Source: DASRAJ01 sp039920305 (GTDB lineage Bacteria; Bacteroidota; Bacteroidia; Chitinophagales; UBA10324). Taken from it: 16,550 nt of DNA. Location of the stretch: assembly GCA_039920305.1 (NCBI GenBank), contig JBDSEA010000113.1:1-16550 (forward strand). Direction: 5' to 3'. Both the position numbers and the translations under genes were made by a program. The first letter of the stretch is position 1. Every line of letters starts with the position of its first letter. This document shows positions 5,716 to 13,827 of this stretch, in pieces. A model generated the notes under the pieces. It did no database searches, was not told the origin of the DNA, and saw nothing but the letters and a program-made list of their open reading frames with translations.

Positions 5716-7359
5716 TCATTGTTTCATAAACTTCCGGACTGATTGATTTCCATCTGAATTCACAATAAGCAGGTAACAACCGGGAGGAAGTAAGGAAATA
5801 TCCAGAGTTCCTTCGTTTGCATCAGTCATTACCATGTTCTTTTCCATCATCATTCTGCCATCCAATGTTAAAATGCGAAGGTACTGTGGGCCGGAAATGC
5901 CGGATTCTATCTTAAGAAAATCCATTACAGGATTGGGGTAAATAACCATGCCTGCCTTAACAGATTCAGCATTAAATTTCATGGAGCCATTAATACCGAT
6001 TTTAGCAACAAAAGCATCTGAACTGATGGAGGATGAATTAAGGGTGATGGAACCAAGCGTAATTTTATTTTTAAAAGTTCCTGCAATAGCCAGGTAATTA
6101 TTTCCATCATAAGCGAGATCAAATGCATGATCCTCATTATTGCCTGCTGCCTGTATCAGCCACTTCACATTTCCTGCAGCATCATAGCTTGTAACAAACA
6201 CATCAGCCTTACCCTTACTTGCAAATGATTTTGAACCGAATGTGGCCGTATTGCCCTGAACATATCCTGAAATCCATGCATTCCCTGAAGGATCGACTGC
6301 TAATCCACCTGCGTAATCATTTTTATTTGATCCACCGGTTTGAATGGTTTGAACAATGCCGGTGCTGTTGAATTTTGCAAGAAAAACATCCATGTATGGC
6401 CCATTGGTTGCAAGAGTAAAGTTCCCGATCTGCGATGGATAACCATAGGCACCGTAAGAGCCTGCTACATAAATGTTTGAGGCAGCGTCAGTTGCAATGA
6501 AAGCATAGTAGCATCGTGAACCTGCATCTACTGCCCATTTAAAAACACCGCTCTTGCTAAGCTTGGCAATGAATACTTCTTCCTGGGCATACAATGTATG
6601 ATCACCAAAGCTTGCCGGGCCGGTATATGTTCCGGTCATAAAAACATTTCCAGCCATATCAACCGTTACATCAGTGGGATATACATATGAATTAAAAACG
6701 GAACCTCCTGCCTGCGATGCCCATAACACATTACCCTTCTTATCAAACTTTGCTACAAAAGCATCGTAAAGAGAATCATTTTGTGAGGTGAGCACAAAAT
6801 TCCCAATGGTTATTGAATGCTCAAATACACCTGTTACAACACATCTCCCATTAGTGTCGAGTGCCAGACTATAGCTATAATCATCTCCTTCTCCTCCAAA
6901 CCGCCTGATCCACTGAAGAATACCGGAACTGTTGTACTTAGCGACAAAACAATCGGCCTCACCATTACTAATAAATGAAACTGAATCGGCATTAAAGTCT
7001 CCCTCTGAATAACCGGTTACAAAAACATCACCGCGGTCATTGACTGCAACTTTCTGGCAAGCCTCGGTTTCAGGACCTCCAATGATTTTCACCCAGAGAA
7101 AATTTCCATCAGGATCGTATTTGCAAACAAAGCCATCGCCAAGTCCGCTGGAGGTAAAGGTTGCCGCACCGAATTTTGCATTATTACTGTAGAAGCTGCC
7201 GCAGTAATAAACATTGCCTGACTTATCAAAAGCGCTTCCGTAGGCAAAATCATTAGCACCACCCCCATTATTGTTTGCCCATATCCATGCAGGATCTTGT
7301 GCGTGCGCTAAAATGGAGAATGCGCAGCAAAGGGTAATACAAAAAAATTGTTTTTTCAT
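5716..7359 (-). CDS. Secreted seven-repeat beta-propeller protein (SBBP-like) with T9SS sorting domain
   Basis: This is a 547-residue exported protein. Residues 1-20 form a signal peptide (KKQFFCITLCCAFSILAHA). I count seven repeats of about 55-63 residues, near 32-95, 97-156, 160-219, 228-280, 285-343, 348-406 and 410-460. Each has a core such as GNVYYCGSF, GDVFVTGYS or GNVFMTGTY followed by FVAKY/F and a W. This is the SBBP pattern and suggests a seven-bladed propeller. Residues 472-547 are a type A T9SS C-terminal domain: IYPNPVMDFLKI, ILTLDGRMM, LDISLLPPGCYLLIV and the basic end VRKFMKQ. The protein should cross the outer membrane by T9SS and be anchored or released. Ligand or enzyme activity cannot be told. 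It stands alone and is divergent from the phosphoglucomutase gene. Confidence 0.88.
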   Translation of the reverse strand: MKKQFFCITLCCAFSILAHAQDPAWIWANNNGGGANDFAYGSAFDKSGNVYYCGSFYSNNAKFGAATFTSSGLGDGFVCKYDPDGNFLWVKIIGGPETEACQKVAVNDRGDVFVTGYSEGDFNADSVSFISNGEADCFVAKYNSSGILQWIRRFGGEGDDYSYSLALDTNGRCVVTGVFEHSITIGNFVLTSQNDSLYDAFVAKFDKKGNVLWASQAGGSVFNSYVYPTDVTVDMAGNVFMTGTYTGPASFGDHTLYAQEEVFIAKLSKSGVFKWAVDAGSRCYYAFIATDAASNIYVAGSYGAYGYPSQIGNFTLATNGPYMDVFLAKFNSTGIVQTIQTGGSNKNDYAGGLAVDPSGNAWISGYVQGNTATFGSKSFASKGKADVFVTSYDAAGNVKWLIQAAGNNEDHAFDLAYDGNNYLAIAGTFKNKITLGSITLNSSSISSDAFVAKIGINGSMKFNAESVKAGMVIYPNPVMDFLKIESGISGPQYLRILTLDGRMMMEKNMVMTDANEGTLDISLLPPGCYLLIVNSDGNQSVRKFMKQ

Positions 7360-7492
7360 AACGTCAATGGTTTTTAAAACTGTTAGGAGAGAGTATTCCT
7401 AATACGAAGGAGAAACAAATTAGTTTCGGAATTGAAAAGCGGATTGCAAAAAATCAGGTATAATAACTTTCCATTCACCATACATCCGCATT

Positions 7493-7500
7493 TATATTTG
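7493..7500 (+). promoter_or_regulatory. -7 promoter box of the phosphohexomutase gene
   Basis: TATATTTG matches TAnnTTTG exactly, 45 bases before ATG 7546, and a TTTC lies near the expected -33 distance. Its placement downstream of the in-frame TTG 7432 argues against an extended N-terminus. Upstream, TTAGGA (7383-7388) and TCCTAA (7397-7402) form a small inverted repeat between the two divergent genes. Confidence 0.5.
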
Positions 7501-7545
7501 CGTGTTAATCTGCTCATCAGTCCTGATTCATTATTTATAAACCCA

Positions 7546-8946
7546 ATGACCCCAATAAAATTTGGCACCGATGGCTGGCGTGCTATCATCGCACAGGATT
7601 ACACAGTAGAAAATGTGAAGCGCGTAGCACATGCAACCGCCTTGTGGGTTAAGAAAAATTATACTCAGCCCAAAGTTCTGATCGGCCATGACTGCAGGTT
7701 CGGAGGAAAATTATTTGCAGAAGCAACAGCCCAGGTGATGTGTGCAAATGGTATAAAAACTTTTCTTGCTGAAGGATTTGTCTCCACTCCGATGGTTTCA
7801 CTCGGCACCAAATATTTTGGAGCAGGAATCGGGGTTGTTATAACAGCCAGTCACAATCCGCCTTCATACAATGGATTCAAGCTGAAAGGTGAACATGGTG
7901 GCCCAAGCTCACCACGGATCATCGCAGAAGTGGAAAACATGATTCCTGTTTCGTTTGATTTGTCGTTGGTTTCCCTGGATGCATATGAATCGGGTGGATT
8001 GCTTGAATATGTTAATCTGGAAACGCTTTATCTGGACCATATTAAAAAGAATTTTGATCTTGAGGCTATTAACAATAGCAATATAGTAGTAGCATATGAT
8101 GCCATGTTCGGTGCCGGTCAAAGTGTAGTGCCGGGATTATTAAAGAATCCAATTTTACTTCACTGTGATGATAACCCCGGGTTTCATGGACAGGCTCCTG
8201 AGCCGCTCGATAGAAACCTGACAGAGCTTTGCTCCCTGATAAAAAATACACCGGGGAATGTATGCGGCTGGGCAACGGATGGTGACGCTGACCGGATCGG
8301 GATGTATGATGAGGATGGAAATTTTGTGGATGCTCATCACATTATCTTGTTACTGATTCATTACCTCAGTCAATACAAAAAGATGCGGGGTAAAGTTGTT
8401 ATTGCGTTTTCTGTTTCCGATAAAGTAAAAAAGATGTGCGTGAAATACGGCTTGCCGGTGGAAGTAACAAAAATCGGTTTCAAATACATCAGTGAAAAGA
8501 TGGTTACTGAAGATGTTCTTGTGGGCGGAGAAGAAAGTGGTGGCATTGCTGTAAAGGGTCACATCCCCGAGCGGGATGGTGTGTGGGATGGTTTGATCTT
8601 ACTTGAATTCATGGCACGGACCGGTAAAACCATGAAGCAGATCATTCAGGAAGTATATGATGTAGTTGGCGCATTTAGCTTTGACCGCCTCGACCTGCAT
8701 CTGGATGAGTTATTGAAGCAGCAAATAATTGAGCGCTGTAAAAACAATGAGTATCATTCATTCGGCAGATATCATGTACTCGGCAGGGAAAATATTGATG
8801 GGTTTAAATATCACTTCAGTAATGATGAGTGGGTCATGATCCGCCCTTCCGGAACGGAGCCCCTGCTGAGAATCTATGGCGAGGCACCAACCAAAAATGC
8901 AGTCTCAGAGCTTTTACAAGCTACAAAAAAAACTTTGCTTGGTTAA
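7546..8946 (+). CDS. Phosphoglucomutase/phosphomannomutase family protein
   Basis: This 466-residue alpha-D-phosphohexomutase interconverts hexose 1- and 6-phosphates, supplying precursors for glycogen, cell-wall and surface sugars in the cytoplasm. All four family motifs are intact: the phosphoserine loop TASHNPP (Ser102), the metal-binding DGDADR (Asp245, Asp247, Asp249), the sugar-recognition GGEESGG (327-333), and the phosphate-binding RPSGTEP (433-439). The N-terminus MTPIKFGTDGWRAIIA is the usual family start. The frame is open back to a TTG at 7432, but those 38 extra residues lack family character and a promoter box lies among them. Whether glucose or mannose is the main substrate cannot be decided from sequence. 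The gene is monocistronic as seen here, and it converges on the lipoprotein gene. Confidence 0.94.
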   Translation: MTPIKFGTDGWRAIIAQDYTVENVKRVAHATALWVKKNYTQPKVLIGHDCRFGGKLFAEATAQVMCANGIKTFLAEGFVSTPMVSLGTKYFGAGIGVVITASHNPPSYNGFKLKGEHGGPSSPRIIAEVENMIPVSFDLSLVSLDAYESGGLLEYVNLETLYLDHIKKNFDLEAINNSNIVVAYDAMFGAGQSVVPGLLKNPILLHCDDNPGFHGQAPEPLDRNLTELCSLIKNTPGNVCGWATDGDADRIGMYDEDGNFVDAHHIILLLIHYLSQYKKMRGKVVIAFSVSDKVKKMCVKYGLPVEVTKIGFKYISEKMVTEDVLVGGEESGGIAVKGHIPERDGVWDGLILLEFMARTGKTMKQIIQEVYDVVGAFSFDRLDLHLDELLKQQIIERCKNNEYHSFGRYHVLGRENIDGFKYHFSNDEWVMIRPSGTEPLLRIYGEAPTKNAVSELLQATKKTLLG

Positions 8947-8989
8947 CAGTTCTTAAGATGCTGTTTGGTATTCAATCTGAAATTCGTTT

Positions 8990-9016
8990 ACCCTTGGACA
9001 AGCTCAGGGTGAGCTT
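8990..9016. repeat. REP-like palindromic element between convergent genes
   Basis: It holds two alternative hairpins: ACCCT (8990-8994) with AGGGT (9006-9010), and AAGCTCA (9000-9006) with TGAGCTT (9010-9016). The sequence CCTTGGACAAGCTCAGGGTG is one base away from a CCTTCGACAAGCTCAGGGTG motif I recall as a common dispersed intergenic element. Its position between convergent ends suits a terminator, though no T-run follows. Confidence 0.5.
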
Positions 9017-9115
9017 AGCTTGATTCGGGGTAAGCATTTCGAAATATTAAACTTTCAGGTTTACATTAATTTCCAAACAGATTCCCGGAGTCATAAAAAT
9101 TTTCTGCCCACCGTA

Positions 9116-9505
9116 TTAATTATTCTTTGCCCCTTCATTAACCCAGGTTTCAAACTTGAACAAATCAGAATCTGCCAATTCGGTAGGTGAATTGGAATAA
9201 CTGGGGGGCATTCCCCCATTGGGATCAATAACACGCGCTTCAATGGAGCCATTATCAACCTTCTCCTTTAATCCTGCATAAGTGGTAAAATCACCATTGG
9301 CTCCCTGGTTGGAAACCGTTACATGGCATGCTTGTCCATTTATTCCGTAGCAATAGGTTTCAAGGATGGGAACAATATCTTTTGAATAGCTGATTTCATC
9401 GGTATCATTTACTGGCGGCACAAAGGGTACCGGCTCCGGAGCATGATCAAATGTGCAGGAGGTAAGTGCTGAGAGCATGATAACGCAAAAGAAAAAATTT
9501 TTCAT
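9116..9505 (-). CDS. Lipoprotein resembling a c-type cytochrome, with an altered heme motif
   Basis: This is a 129-residue lipoprotein. The signal peptide ends in the lipobox LTSC (Cys17), so the mature protein should be lipid-anchored in the periplasm or outer membrane. The body follows a cytochrome-c-like pattern I know from small exported Bacteroidota and Planctomycetes proteins: SYSKDIVPILETYC, TTYAGLKEKVDNGSIEARVID, GGMPP (Met99, the usual axial-ligand position) and a terminal FETWVNEGAKNN helix. The expected CxxCH is replaced by Cys52, seven residues, then Cys60-His61. Heme attachment is therefore uncertain: the loop may be an insertion that still binds heme, or the protein may have lost it. 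A Pro-rich linker (23-33) follows the lipobox. It is preceded by its own -7 box and a strong hairpin, so it is probably transcribed apart from the CHRD gene. Confidence 0.75.
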   Translation of the reverse strand: MKNFFFCVIMLSALTSCTFDHAPEPVPFVPPVNDTDEISYSKDIVPILETYCYGINGQACHVTVSNQGANGDFTTYAGLKEKVDNGSIEARVIDPNGGMPPSYSNSPTELADSDLFKFETWVNEGAKNN

Positions 9506-9530
9506 AGTGAGATAAGGGACAAAATTTTCT

Positions 9531-9538
9531 CAAAGTTA
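9531..9538 (-). promoter_or_regulatory. -7 promoter box of the lipoprotein gene
   Basis: The minus strand reads TAACTTTG, a full TAnnTTTG match, 25 bases before ATG 9505. The foot of the hairpin at 9548-9583 lies only nine bases upstream, across the -33 position, where no clear TTTG is seen. Confidence 0.45.
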
Positions 9539-9547
9539 TTTTAATTG

Positions 9548-9583
9548 CAATGGTTGCCCCGGATTTGATCGGAGCAACCATTG
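9548..9583 (-). terminator. Strong hairpin between CHRD and lipoprotein genes
   Basis: CAATGGTTGC (9548-9557) and GCAACCATTG (9574-9583) are perfect 10-base arms around a 16-base loop, with CCG/CGG able to pair inside. It lies 53 bases past the stop of the CHRD gene, so termination is likely. On the minus strand it is followed by CAATTAAAATAA, not by a clean T-run. It also overlaps the -35 region of the next promoter, so a regulatory role is possible. Confidence 0.55.
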
Positions 9584-9635
9584 ACATGCAAAGTTAAGCC
9601 AGAGAGATGATGTGCTTATTGCAACAACTTAAATA

Positions 9636-11486
9636 TTAATCCTTAATAAATTTCCCTATTGTAAAGTTTCCCTTGACTGATTGAATCCTGATCAAGTACA
9701 AACCATTTTTCAAACTGGTCAGGTTTAGTTTGTGATTGCTGATTCCTGAAGTTACATTCACTCCTTGCTCCAGCATAATTCTTCCGGTCATATCCATTAC
9801 CTGTAACTTACCGATAAGAGCAGAAGATGAATTGATCTGAACACTTACCTGGTCATCAGCAGGATTCGGAAAAATACCGTGGCCTGAAATCAGGCTTTCA
9901 ATTTCACTGATTCCCACAATGGTGGAAAAGCAATCCGCACCACGGATGATCTGACCACGTACCTCACCATCCGGAAATGATGCAGTATGGTAATTAATGT
10001 AAACACTGTCATTGATAAATTTCTTGTTAACTCCGGCATTGAATGGTGTTGCATCCTGATCAGTCCACCATCCTGAAAGCTGCACGGAATTTCCGGATTG
10101 CATCAGCCACGGAGTAAGATCAAATATTACTGCCCCATTCTGACCTATCACATTATTATGAATGTGAGCGCCGGTAACAGTTCCTGTCAACCCGTTTACA
10201 ATTGCTGCAATGTGAGCACTTTCCTGATTGCGATCAATGGTTGCAAAGCCAGAGCCGGTAGCAGCAGAACTGGTAGGAGGATTTTCCTGGGCGCCGTTGA
10301 TGGTGAATGTATATCCTTCACGTGCATAGCGGTAAACCTGTCCCCTGATTTCTCCCCCCGGATTGGCAGCAGTATGAATATTAAAATAAATTTTACCCGA
10401 CAATAAATCCCTGATAAAGGATGGAGTGATCAATGTGTCAGAAACTACACCCGTAATGCTGTTACCGCTGATATCCGGAGTCACATCAATTACTACTCCT
10501 CCCGCCACACCAAGTGCTCCAAGGTGAAAATGGGCGCCTGTTGCAGTATCGGTCAAGCCATCGCTGACCACAACATAAAACAAGCTATCCATAGCCGCGT
10601 TCAATTTTACTGAACCCACACCCAATGCAGTGGTAGATACCGCAGGGACTTCTTGTGCGCCATTTGCATAAAAGTCAAATGATAGCTTTTTATCCCAAAG
10701 CAGCTGACCCCGGATTTCACCTCCGGGATTTGAATCAGTATGCACATTGACATAAATATTACCGGCTAATAAATCGGCAAGAAATGTCAAAGAATCTATT
10801 TCACCTTCAATCACATTACCTGTAATCATAGCAGTAAGATCAACTATTACAGGGCCGCTAACTCCCGGTGCACCAATGTGCAGGTGTGCGCCGGTAATGG
10901 TATCACTCAACCCCTGCACAATTATCCTGAAAGATATGGTGGAGCTATCCTGGTACAGATAAAATACTCCCAAACCATATGCACTGGTTGTTACAGAGGG
11001 CACTTCCTGTGATCCATTCATGTCAGCAGTGAAAGCATAATCTGTCTCGAGATAAATTTGTCCCCGTATCTCACCATCGGGATTTACAGCAGTATGAACA
11101 TTGAGATAATATTCACCACTGAGCATTTTTGAGATTGAAAGCAAGGCAAGATTGCTGCCTGTAATGGTAGCAGTCAGGTCATTTCCATTTACACTGGCAG
11201 TTAAATCCAATATAACACCGCCACTGACACCAACACTACCCTCATGAATGTGGGTTCCTGTAACAGCGCCACTCAGTCCGGTAAAAGTCGCATGAATACA
11301 TAGGGTATCCATCGCGGCATTTAAAACAAAGCTTGAATAACCCATGGCAGCGGTAACCACCGGCGGAGCTTCCTGATCACCTGTCAATGATGCACTCATG
11401 GTTAAATTACCACTCAAATGAGCTCCGCGGCTTGCGCTCCCATAAACGACTATCAATAATGATAGAATTGTAAAAAACTTTTTCAT
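9636..11486 (-). CDS. Secreted protein with four CHRD domains and T9SS sorting domain
   Basis: This is a 616-residue exported protein. After a signal peptide (about 1-20) come four CHRD domains near 29-145, 150-263, 267-386 and 391-515. Each shows a GxQE-x-PP/PS start, a TGAHxH-x-G...G-x-V-I-x-DLT block and an end of the form YxNxHT-x-x-x-PxGEIRGQ. The fourth is the most diverged (HIHNNVIGQNG; NYHTASFPDGEVRGQ). CHRD domains were named from chordin; their conserved His residues might bind metal, but their bacterial role is unsettled. Residues 536-616 are a T9SS C-terminal domain (IFPNPADDQVSV, VMDMTGRIM, LNLTSLKNGLYLIRI, IGKFIKD). ATG 11486 (KKFFTILSLLIVV) is preferred over farther upstream in-frame codons because the signal peptide begins there. 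The gene appears monocistronic and is divergent from the DUF2279 gene. Confidence 0.9.
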   Translation of the reverse strand: MKKFFTILSLLIVVYGSASRGAHLSGNLTMSASLTGDQEAPPVVTAAMGYSSFVLNAAMDTLCIHATFTGLSGAVTGTHIHEGSVGVSGGVILDLTASVNGNDLTATITGSNLALLSISKMLSGEYYLNVHTAVNPDGEIRGQIYLETDYAFTADMNGSQEVPSVTTSAYGLGVFYLYQDSSTISFRIIVQGLSDTITGAHLHIGAPGVSGPVIVDLTAMITGNVIEGEIDSLTFLADLLAGNIYVNVHTDSNPGGEIRGQLLWDKKLSFDFYANGAQEVPAVSTTALGVGSVKLNAAMDSLFYVVVSDGLTDTATGAHFHLGALGVAGGVVIDVTPDISGNSITGVVSDTLITPSFIRDLLSGKIYFNIHTAANPGGEIRGQVYRYAREGYTFTINGAQENPPTSSAATGSGFATIDRNQESAHIAAIVNGLTGTVTGAHIHNNVIGQNGAVIFDLTPWLMQSGNSVQLSGWWTDQDATPFNAGVNKKFINDSVYINYHTASFPDGEVRGQIIRGADCFSTIVGISEIESLISGHGIFPNPADDQVSVQINSSSALIGKLQVMDMTGRIMLEQGVNVTSGISNHKLNLTSLKNGLYLIRIQSVKGNFTIGKFIKD

Positions 11487-11745
11487 GATGTTTTGATTTT
11501 TAAAATTTAGACTTTTAAATACGATGATAAAAGGTTTGAAGTTTTCTTTAATCTGATTCAACCTTAAATTTATTTTTCAGCCTGCGAATTCTATGCATAA
11601 TTTCTCATGTGATTTCCCACTCATGCTAATATGCCGCTGAGATGGTATTTATTTTACACACGGAATACTATTTGAACTCCGGAGTAAAGCTTAAGGTTTC
11701 AAACACATGAATTGAATGACCGGCTGGCATGCTGATCAATCTTCC

Positions 11746-11753
11746 TAATTTCG
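11746..11753 (+). promoter_or_regulatory. Possible -7 box of the DUF2279 gene
   Basis: TAATTTCG lies 16 bases before GTG 11770, the same box and spacing as in front of purL. The rest of the 283-base divergent spacer (11487-11769) shows no gene or strong repeat to me. Confidence 0.3.
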
Positions 11754-11769
11754 CTTCATAAGAATCACC

Positions 11770-12819
11770 GTGTTCTCAACTTCTGCAAAGCGATTCAAAA
11801 CAAGGTTCAGAATTTACTTACCAGCCCTGTCAGGGGCTGATCAGCTTAAGCTTCATAAGCATACGGGATTGGCATTCAGGGTTTTTATACTTGCTCTGAG
11901 TCTTATAGGTGCTTCTGAAAAAACCCTTCAGGCACAATCTTCTTTTAACCGGTTCCTTACTCCTTCTGATACCCTCCAGGGGGATCGCGTGCTGGTCCTA
12001 TCCATTGGAGGGAGCGGAATTTATGCCGGCACTTTGATCGGCCTCAATCAGCTCTGGTATGCGGATTATCAGCACTCCTCTTTTCATCTTTTCAATGATA
12101 ACACTGAGTGGCTGCAAATGGATAAAGCAGGGCATGCATATACGGCCTACCTGGAAACAGTGTGGTCAGCGGAGGTGCTCCGATGGGCAGGGGTTAGAAA
12201 AAATAAAGCTGCTTTGATAGGTGCGGCAACCGGGTTTGTTTTTCAAAATACCATTGAAGTACTTGATGGATTCTCTTCACAGTGGGGCGCATCACCGGGG
12301 GATGTAATCGCAAACGCATGCGGATCATTACTCGGCTTTACCCAATACATACTATGGAATGAACAGCGGATCAGATTCAAGTTTTCTTTTCATCCTGTAG
12401 ATTACACTGATGATCTTTCATCGCGGACTGATGAATTATTTGGCGCTGCTTTTTTTCATTCAGCAATAAAAGATTACAATGGACAAACCTACTGGCTCTC
12501 AGTAAATCCCTCCTCATTCATTAATAAGCCTGATTCAAAATTTCCTGAGTGGCTCAGTGTTGCCGCAGGGTATGGTGCCGCGGGATTGCTTGGAGCAAAT
12601 GAAAATGTATGGAGTGAAAATGGCGAGATCAATGAAAGAAAAGATATTGTAAGATTCCGGGAATTCTACCTCTCACCAGATATTGATTTTACAAGAATCA
12701 AAACAAAATCGCCGGTCTTAAAAACCTGCTTTTCACTTCTTAATGCAATCAAGTTTCCCGCGCCGGCTTTGCAATTCAATTCAAGCGGGAAAGCAAATTT
12801 TTACCTTTTATATTTTTAA
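11770..12819 (+). CDS. DUF2279 family membrane or periplasmic protein
   Basis: The 349-codon frame matches DUF2279 as I recall the family: FHLFNDNTEWLQMDKAGHAYTAY (105-127), ATGFVFQNTIEVLDGFSSQWGAS (153-175), GDVIANACGSLLG, WNEQRIRFKFSFH, KDYNGQTYWLS, FPEWLSVAAGYGAAG and the C-terminal FYLSPDIDFTRIKTKS with IKFPAPALQF. A hydrophobic stretch at 36-47 looks like a signal peptide or anchor, and further apolar segments lie near 75-97 and 147-197. The start is uncertain: GTG 11770 is the first codon of start type after an in-frame stop at 11746, while TTG 11869 would give a neat signal peptide (AFRVFILALSLIGA). There is no ATG before the conserved region. The biochemical function is unknown; an envelope location is inferred. 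It converges on the PKD-like gene with no strong terminator between. Confidence 0.85.
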   Translation: MFSTSAKRFKTRFRIYLPALSGADQLKLHKHTGLAFRVFILALSLIGASEKTLQAQSSFNRFLTPSDTLQGDRVLVLSIGGSGIYAGTLIGLNQLWYADYQHSSFHLFNDNTEWLQMDKAGHAYTAYLETVWSAEVLRWAGVRKNKAALIGAATGFVFQNTIEVLDGFSSQWGASPGDVIANACGSLLGFTQYILWNEQRIRFKFSFHPVDYTDDLSSRTDELFGAAFFHSAIKDYNGQTYWLSVNPSSFINKPDSKFPEWLSVAAGYGAAGLLGANENVWSENGEINERKDIVRFREFYLSPDIDFTRIKTKSPVLKTCFSLLNAIKFPAPALQFNSSGKANFYLLYF

Positions 12820-12921
12820 GCCATGATGAAAAAAGGCACCAAAGCTATCCCCGGAACAACGGCTTGTTATTATGCTAAAGCAAATTATCGAAATAATCCA
12901 TCGATACCTTAGAAAATATTA

Positions 12922-13827
12922 TCATTCCTTCACAAATTTATTCACCGCAGAATACGCTCCTTCTCCTTTAATACTCATAAAATAAATTCCGGATGGAAGA
13001 CGGGTAAGATCCAATGAAAAAATTTCAGGCAACGCCCCAGGTTTCAATTCATAATTCAAAATTTCTTTTCCTTCCAAAGAAAAAATTTTCATTGTCACCA
13101 CATCTTGCAAATTTGCTACTACTTGCAAATAGTCACGAACGGGGTTGGGAGAAATATTAACCGAAGCCGTTGAATCTTGCGGAAGATCAATCAGTACTGC
13201 ATCCTGACGGTTTAGCAAAATATCTTTACAAACAGAAGTATCAGCACAACCTCTCAGCAAGTGCGAGCAAACCTTTATCAAACTTCCTTCCGCGATACTT
13301 CCAAACTGCCATTGAAGTGTATCGGCGGCAATGATAATCCCTCCAACTTTCCAGTAAGCATCTACATTCTTACACACATCAGTACGCGCTGCAGTTATCG
13401 AGTATTGTTCTTTTTCCTCAGAGTAATAAAGCTGCGTATTGAATGAAGGCACGCAGGTGATCAGCGAATCACAGGGCGTTCCATCATTAATCCCGATTGC
13501 AAAATCCTTATCATGATTACCATTAATCCAAACTTGTAATGTGTATTCACCATAGGCGGGATAGGTATAGCTGGTTATTATTCCGGATGAAGGTGTGATC
13601 CAGCTTGCGCTATCGCCATTGCCGAAATAAACCTTTGTATTAAGTGATGTGCCGATGCAGTCGTAGTACGGATCACTGATTCCGCTTGTCATGGTTATTG
13701 CCTTGTCTTTCACCTGATAGCTGAAGGTGAACTGACACCCTTTAGGTGCCTCTGCTTTTGTACCGGAAGAATTTGTGATGCAAAGCGCACTGCAGAAAAG
13801 AAGAAAGGAGAGGAAGAAGTTTTTCAT
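12922..13827 (-). CDS. Secreted PKD-like, cysteine-rich protein with T9SS sorting domain
   Basis: This is a 301-residue exported protein. The signal peptide covers about residues 1-25 (KNFFLSFLLFCSALC). Residues 32-115 resemble a PKD domain: VYFGNGDSASW takes the place of the FGDG turn, and SYTYPAYGEYTLQVWI that of the HxYxxxGxYxVxL strand. The middle (116-210) is not recognised; it carries several Cys, and eight mature Cys in all (31, 57, 119, 125, 152, 187, 194, 200) could form disulfides. Residues 222-301 are a T9SS C-terminal domain: ISPNPVRDYLQV, IFSLEGKEIL, LDLTRLPSGIYFMSI and NKFVKE. The protein should reach the cell surface through T9SS. It stands alone and has a TAGCTTTG promoter box 17 bases before the ATG. 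Binding partner unknown. Confidence 0.85.
   Translation of the reverse strand: MKNFFLSFLLFCSALCITNSSGTKAEAPKGCQFTFSYQVKDKAITMTSGISDPYYDCIGTSLNTKVYFGNGDSASWITPSSGIITSYTYPAYGEYTLQVWINGNHDKDFAIGINDGTPCDSLITCVPSFNTQLYYSEEKEQYSITAARTDVCKNVDAYWKVGGIIIAADTLQWQFGSIAEGSLIKVCSHLLRGCADTSVCKDILLNRQDAVLIDLPQDSTASVNISPNPVRDYLQVVANLQDVVTMKIFSLEGKEILNYELKPGALPEIFSLDLTRLPSGIYFMSIKGEGAYSAVNKFVKE

Noticed and set aside
7432..7545. Longer phosphohexomutase from TTG 7432
   Set aside because: It adds 38 residues with no family match and would run through an exact TAnnTTTG promoter box at 7493-7500.
12823..12912. 29-codon frame starting MMKKGTKAIPG between the DUF2279 and PKD-like genes
   Set aside because: Too short, no recognisable feature, and located in the gap between two convergent genes; chance is sufficient.
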